32,987 bases of DNA from Chloroflexota bacterium. Lineage in GTDB: Bacteria; Chloroflexota; Dehalococcoidia; SHYB01. The stretch covers positions 1-32,987 of the forward strand of contig VGPF01000027.1 of assembly GCA_016875535.1 (NCBI GenBank), written 5' to 3'. Below, one piece after another: positions 32,739-32,987 of the stretch. The notes under the pieces are model-generated. The model was not told the origin of the DNA, did no database searches, and saw only the letters and a list, made by a program, of their open reading frames with translations. Within the stretch, counting starts at the first letter, position 1. Each line of letters opens with the position of its first letter. The position numbers and the translations under genes were made by a program.

Positions 32739-32987
32739 TGACCTGCCCCCCAAAAACTAGACCAGGCGCAAAGTGGGAAAATGCCTGGACGGAAAGGGAG
32801 GCAGCGATGCCAAGGAAACGGTTTGCGGCAGAGGAGATCATCAACAAGCTCCGGGAAGCGGAGGTGCGCCTGGCCAGGGGAGAGACCGTGGCCCAGGTGT
32901 GCAAGGTCCTTGGGGTAACCGACCAGACCTTCTATCGGTGGCGACGGGAGTACGGCGGCCTGCGCATCGATCAAGCGAAGCGGCTCA
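32739..32987 (+). mobile_element. IS3-family insertion sequence, left end, running off the right edge
   Basis: The element is placed from TGACCTGCCCCCCAAAAACT at 32739, where kinase homology breaks off; the TG start and this C-rich sequence suit an IS3-group terminal repeat. It carries the start of an OrfA transposase gene at 32807. The other terminal repeat and target duplication are outside the window. Confidence 0.78.
32807..32987 (+). CDS. IS3-family transposase OrfA, N-terminal 60 residues (partial)
   Basis: The protein begins MPRKRFAAEEIINKLREAEV, then GETVAQVCKVLGVTDQTFYR and WRREYGGLRIDQAKRL. This is the well-known HTH_Tnp_1 OrfA pattern of IS3 elements (IS407/IS1400-like), where OrfA binds DNA and is fused by frameshifting to the OrfB integrase. 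AAAGGGAG precedes the ATG. The gene is open to the window edge. It interrupts a histidine kinase gene. Confidence 0.9.
   Translation, partial: MPRKRFAAEEIINKLREAEVRLARGETVAQVCKVLGVTDQTFYRWRREYGGLRIDQAKRL

Noticed and set aside
1-32987. CRISPR array, prophage, toxin-antitoxin or defence cluster
   Set aside because: No spaced direct repeats, phage structural genes, restriction enzymes or toxin pairs could be recognised.

Overview
The window looks like a contig from a high-GC bacterium, most likely a member of the Chloroflexota (Dehalococcoidia or SAR202-like). This is inference from lipoproteins with long Pro/Thr-rich linkers, a fused AccD-AccA carboxyltransferase, and many acyl-CoA dehydrogenase, crotonase, MaoC and CaiB type genes. 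No rRNA is present to settle it. Both ends lie inside insertion sequences of different types, so the contig probably stops where repeats broke the assembly.

Layout. 0-0.25 kb: start of an IS transposase. 0.35-1.05 kb: GntR/FCD regulator. 1.2-3.4 kb: a decayed minus-strand operon (TIM-barrel/CaiB chimera, two MaoC-like hydratases with frameshifts and stops, and the C-terminal part of a UGSC-family protein). 3.5-9.9 kb: intact CoA-thioester genes (three MaoC-type proteins, a D-2-hydroxyacid dehydrogenase, an SDR, an acyl-CoA dehydrogenase, an unusual crotonase). 9.9-11.6 kb: a UGSC-family gene read through an in-frame TGA, the best candidate here for something unusual: a selenoprotein with a U-G-N-C motif and a SECIS-like hairpin just after the TGA. 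11.8-14.5 kb: an orphan beta-type subunit of a 2-oxoacid:ferredoxin oxidoreductase and a family 5 solute-binding lipoprotein. 14.6-18.0 kb: minus-strand operon of a ThDP lyase/decarboxylase, an amidohydrolase and a canonical enoyl-CoA hydratase. 18.2-18.9 kb: crotonase-thiolase chimera. 18.9-20.3 kb: tRNA-Arg(CCU), a YHYH-domain lipoprotein and tRNA-Ala(CGC).

From 20.4 kb the content is mostly housekeeping: glutamine-dependent NAD synthetase, an aldehyde dehydrogenase relic, a SufT/MIP18-like protein with an Mrp-type ATPase, and a minus-strand run of uracil-DNA glycosylase, RNase J, FtsK and AccDA. The right edge holds an acetyltransferase, a response regulator, a small exported protein and a histidine kinase cut by an IS3-type element.

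How the parts fit: the left half reads as a catabolic cassette for CoA-activated organic acids with import (solute-binding protein), activation or decarboxylation (ThDP enzymes), and hydration and oxidation (MaoC, crotonases, SDR, acyl-CoA dehydrogenase). Both UGSC copies, intact and relic, sit beside CoA hydratase genes, which hints that the putative selenoprotein works in this chemistry; its reaction is unknown. Selenocysteine machinery is not in the window and must be sought elsewhere in the genome.
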